From NCBI RefSeq assembly GCF_015689195.1, contig NZ_CP065044.1, positions 2,604,001 to 2,668,000 on the forward strand: 64,000 nucleotides of DNA, in the 5' to 3' direction. The notes under the pieces were generated by a model, which was not told where the DNA came from, ran no database searches, and saw only the letters and a list, made by a program, of their open reading frames with translations. Positions 63,412-64,000 of the stretch are shown in pieces; position 1 is the stretch's first letter; each line of letters starts with the position of its first letter. The translations under genes were made by a program, and so were the position numbers. This DNA is from Pectobacterium aroidearum (lineage in GTDB: Bacteria; Pseudomonadota; Gammaproteobacteria; Enterobacterales; Enterobacteriaceae).

Positions 63412-64000
63412 TTACTGCGCGGCCCAGGCGTTAAAACGTTGCTCCAGTTCTTCACCGTGGTCGATCCAAAACTCTGTATCTACCTGCAAGGCCTGTGCCA
63501 AATTCTCAGGCGCAGTCGGAAGATTGGCGGCGACAGCTGGCGTTAGCAGACTGGTGGTTTTGATGTGCGTCGGGCCATAGGGAATGTTCTCGGCGAATAC
63601 TTTCTGGTTTTCCGGCTGGTTGGCAAACGCAATAAACTGCTCCGCCAGTGCCTTATGCTTGGAGCCTTTGACGATTGCCCAGCTATCCAGATCGTAAATG
63701 CTGTCGGCCCAGACAATCTTGAAATCATGCCCTTCTTTCTGCGCCGCTGAGACGCGACCGTTATACGCGGACGTCATCACCACATCGCCCGACACCAGCC
63801 ATTGCAGCGGCTGGGCACCAGATTCCCACCACTGAATATTGGATTTGATCTGATCCAGTTTCTTAAAGGCACGATCGACGCCCTCTGGCGTCGCCAGCAC
63901 CTTATAAAGATCGTCACGTTTCACGCCATCAGCCAACAGCGCGATTTCCAGCGTAAATTTGGCGCTTTTACGCAGCGCACGCTTTCCGGGATATTCTTTT
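63412..64000 (-). CDS. PotD/PotF-like periplasmic substrate-binding protein, N-terminal part outside window
   Basis: The last 196 codons of an extracellular solute-binding protein; the frame continues to the right edge, starting mid-protein with KEYPGKRALRKSAKF. Family-typical stretches include SGDVVMTSAYNGRV, IVWADSIYDLDSWAIVKGSKH and FIAFANQPENQ. It is the first gene seen of the transporter operon, ending 42 bases before the PotB-like ATG. The shorter frame beginning at 63936 uses an internal TTG and is not the true start. Confidence 0.92.
   Translation of the reverse strand, partial: KEYPGKRALRKSAKFTLEIALLADGVKRDDLYKVLATPEGVDRAFKKLDQIKSNIQWWESGAQPLQWLVSGDVVMTSAYNGRVSAAQKEGHDFKIVWADSIYDLDSWAIVKGSKHKALAEQFIAFANQPENQKVFAENIPYGPTHIKTTSLLTPAVAANLPTAPENLAQALQVDTEFWIDHGEELEQRFNAWAAQ

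Overview
The window is enterobacterial DNA from a soft-rot plant pathogen, almost certainly Pectobacterium (P. carotovorum group). It carries the whole group-I (Erwinia/Pseudomonas type) Hrp type III secretion island with hrpN, hrpW and dspEF. The flanks are Pectobacterium-like: a HecA/HecB two-partner adhesin on the left, and amino-acid and polyamine-type ABC transporter clusters on the right. The assignment rests on protein content and gene order; no database search was possible.

Layout. 1-11957: hecA (3' end outside the window) and hecB, minus strand. 12293-12958: a GntR regulator. 12968-18309: dspF and dspE, minus. 18484-20278: hrpW and a coupled small gene, plus. 20412-21142: a small A+T-rich insert of unknown genes. 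21278-28708: hrpN, hrpV, hrpT, hrcC, hrpG, hrpF, hrpE, hrpD, hrcJ, hrpB, hrpA, minus. 29065-30654: an EAL phosphodiesterase. 30737-35080: hrpS, hrpY, hrpX, hrpL, minus. 35408-45964: hrpJ, hrcV, hrpQ, hrcN, hrpO, hrpP, hrcQ, hrcR, hrcS, hrcT, hrcU, plus. Beyond the island: LysR regulator and M20 peptidase; a RelE/Xre toxin-antitoxin pair; a MetNIQ-type importer with an N-acylamino-acid racemase-like enzyme; a PAP2 acid phosphatase; a chemoreceptor broken by one in-frame stop; an SDR, small-molecule kinase and phospho-lyase-type aminotransferase operon; and a PotBCD-like importer that runs off the right edge.

Regulation can be read from the DNA. The expected cascade is HrpX/HrpY (two-component) to HrpS (sigma-54 activator) to HrpL (ECF sigma). 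A good -24/-12 sigma-54 promoter lies before hrpL. HrpL-type hrp boxes (GGAAC[C/T]-N15-[C/T]CACNNA) precede hrpJ, hrpA, hrpN, hrpW and dspE. An attenuator-like hairpin separates hrpA from hrpB, and an inverted repeat in the hrpS leader is a candidate HrpY site. HrcQ carries an in-frame internal start with its own ribosome-binding site that would give a separate C-terminal subunit.

The most unusual object is a pair of about 250-bp intergenic elements (46007-46255 and 60856-61103). They diverge in sequence but keep the same set of stems, with compensating base changes on both sides of several of them. That is the signature of a selected RNA or DNA structure. I do not recognise the family.
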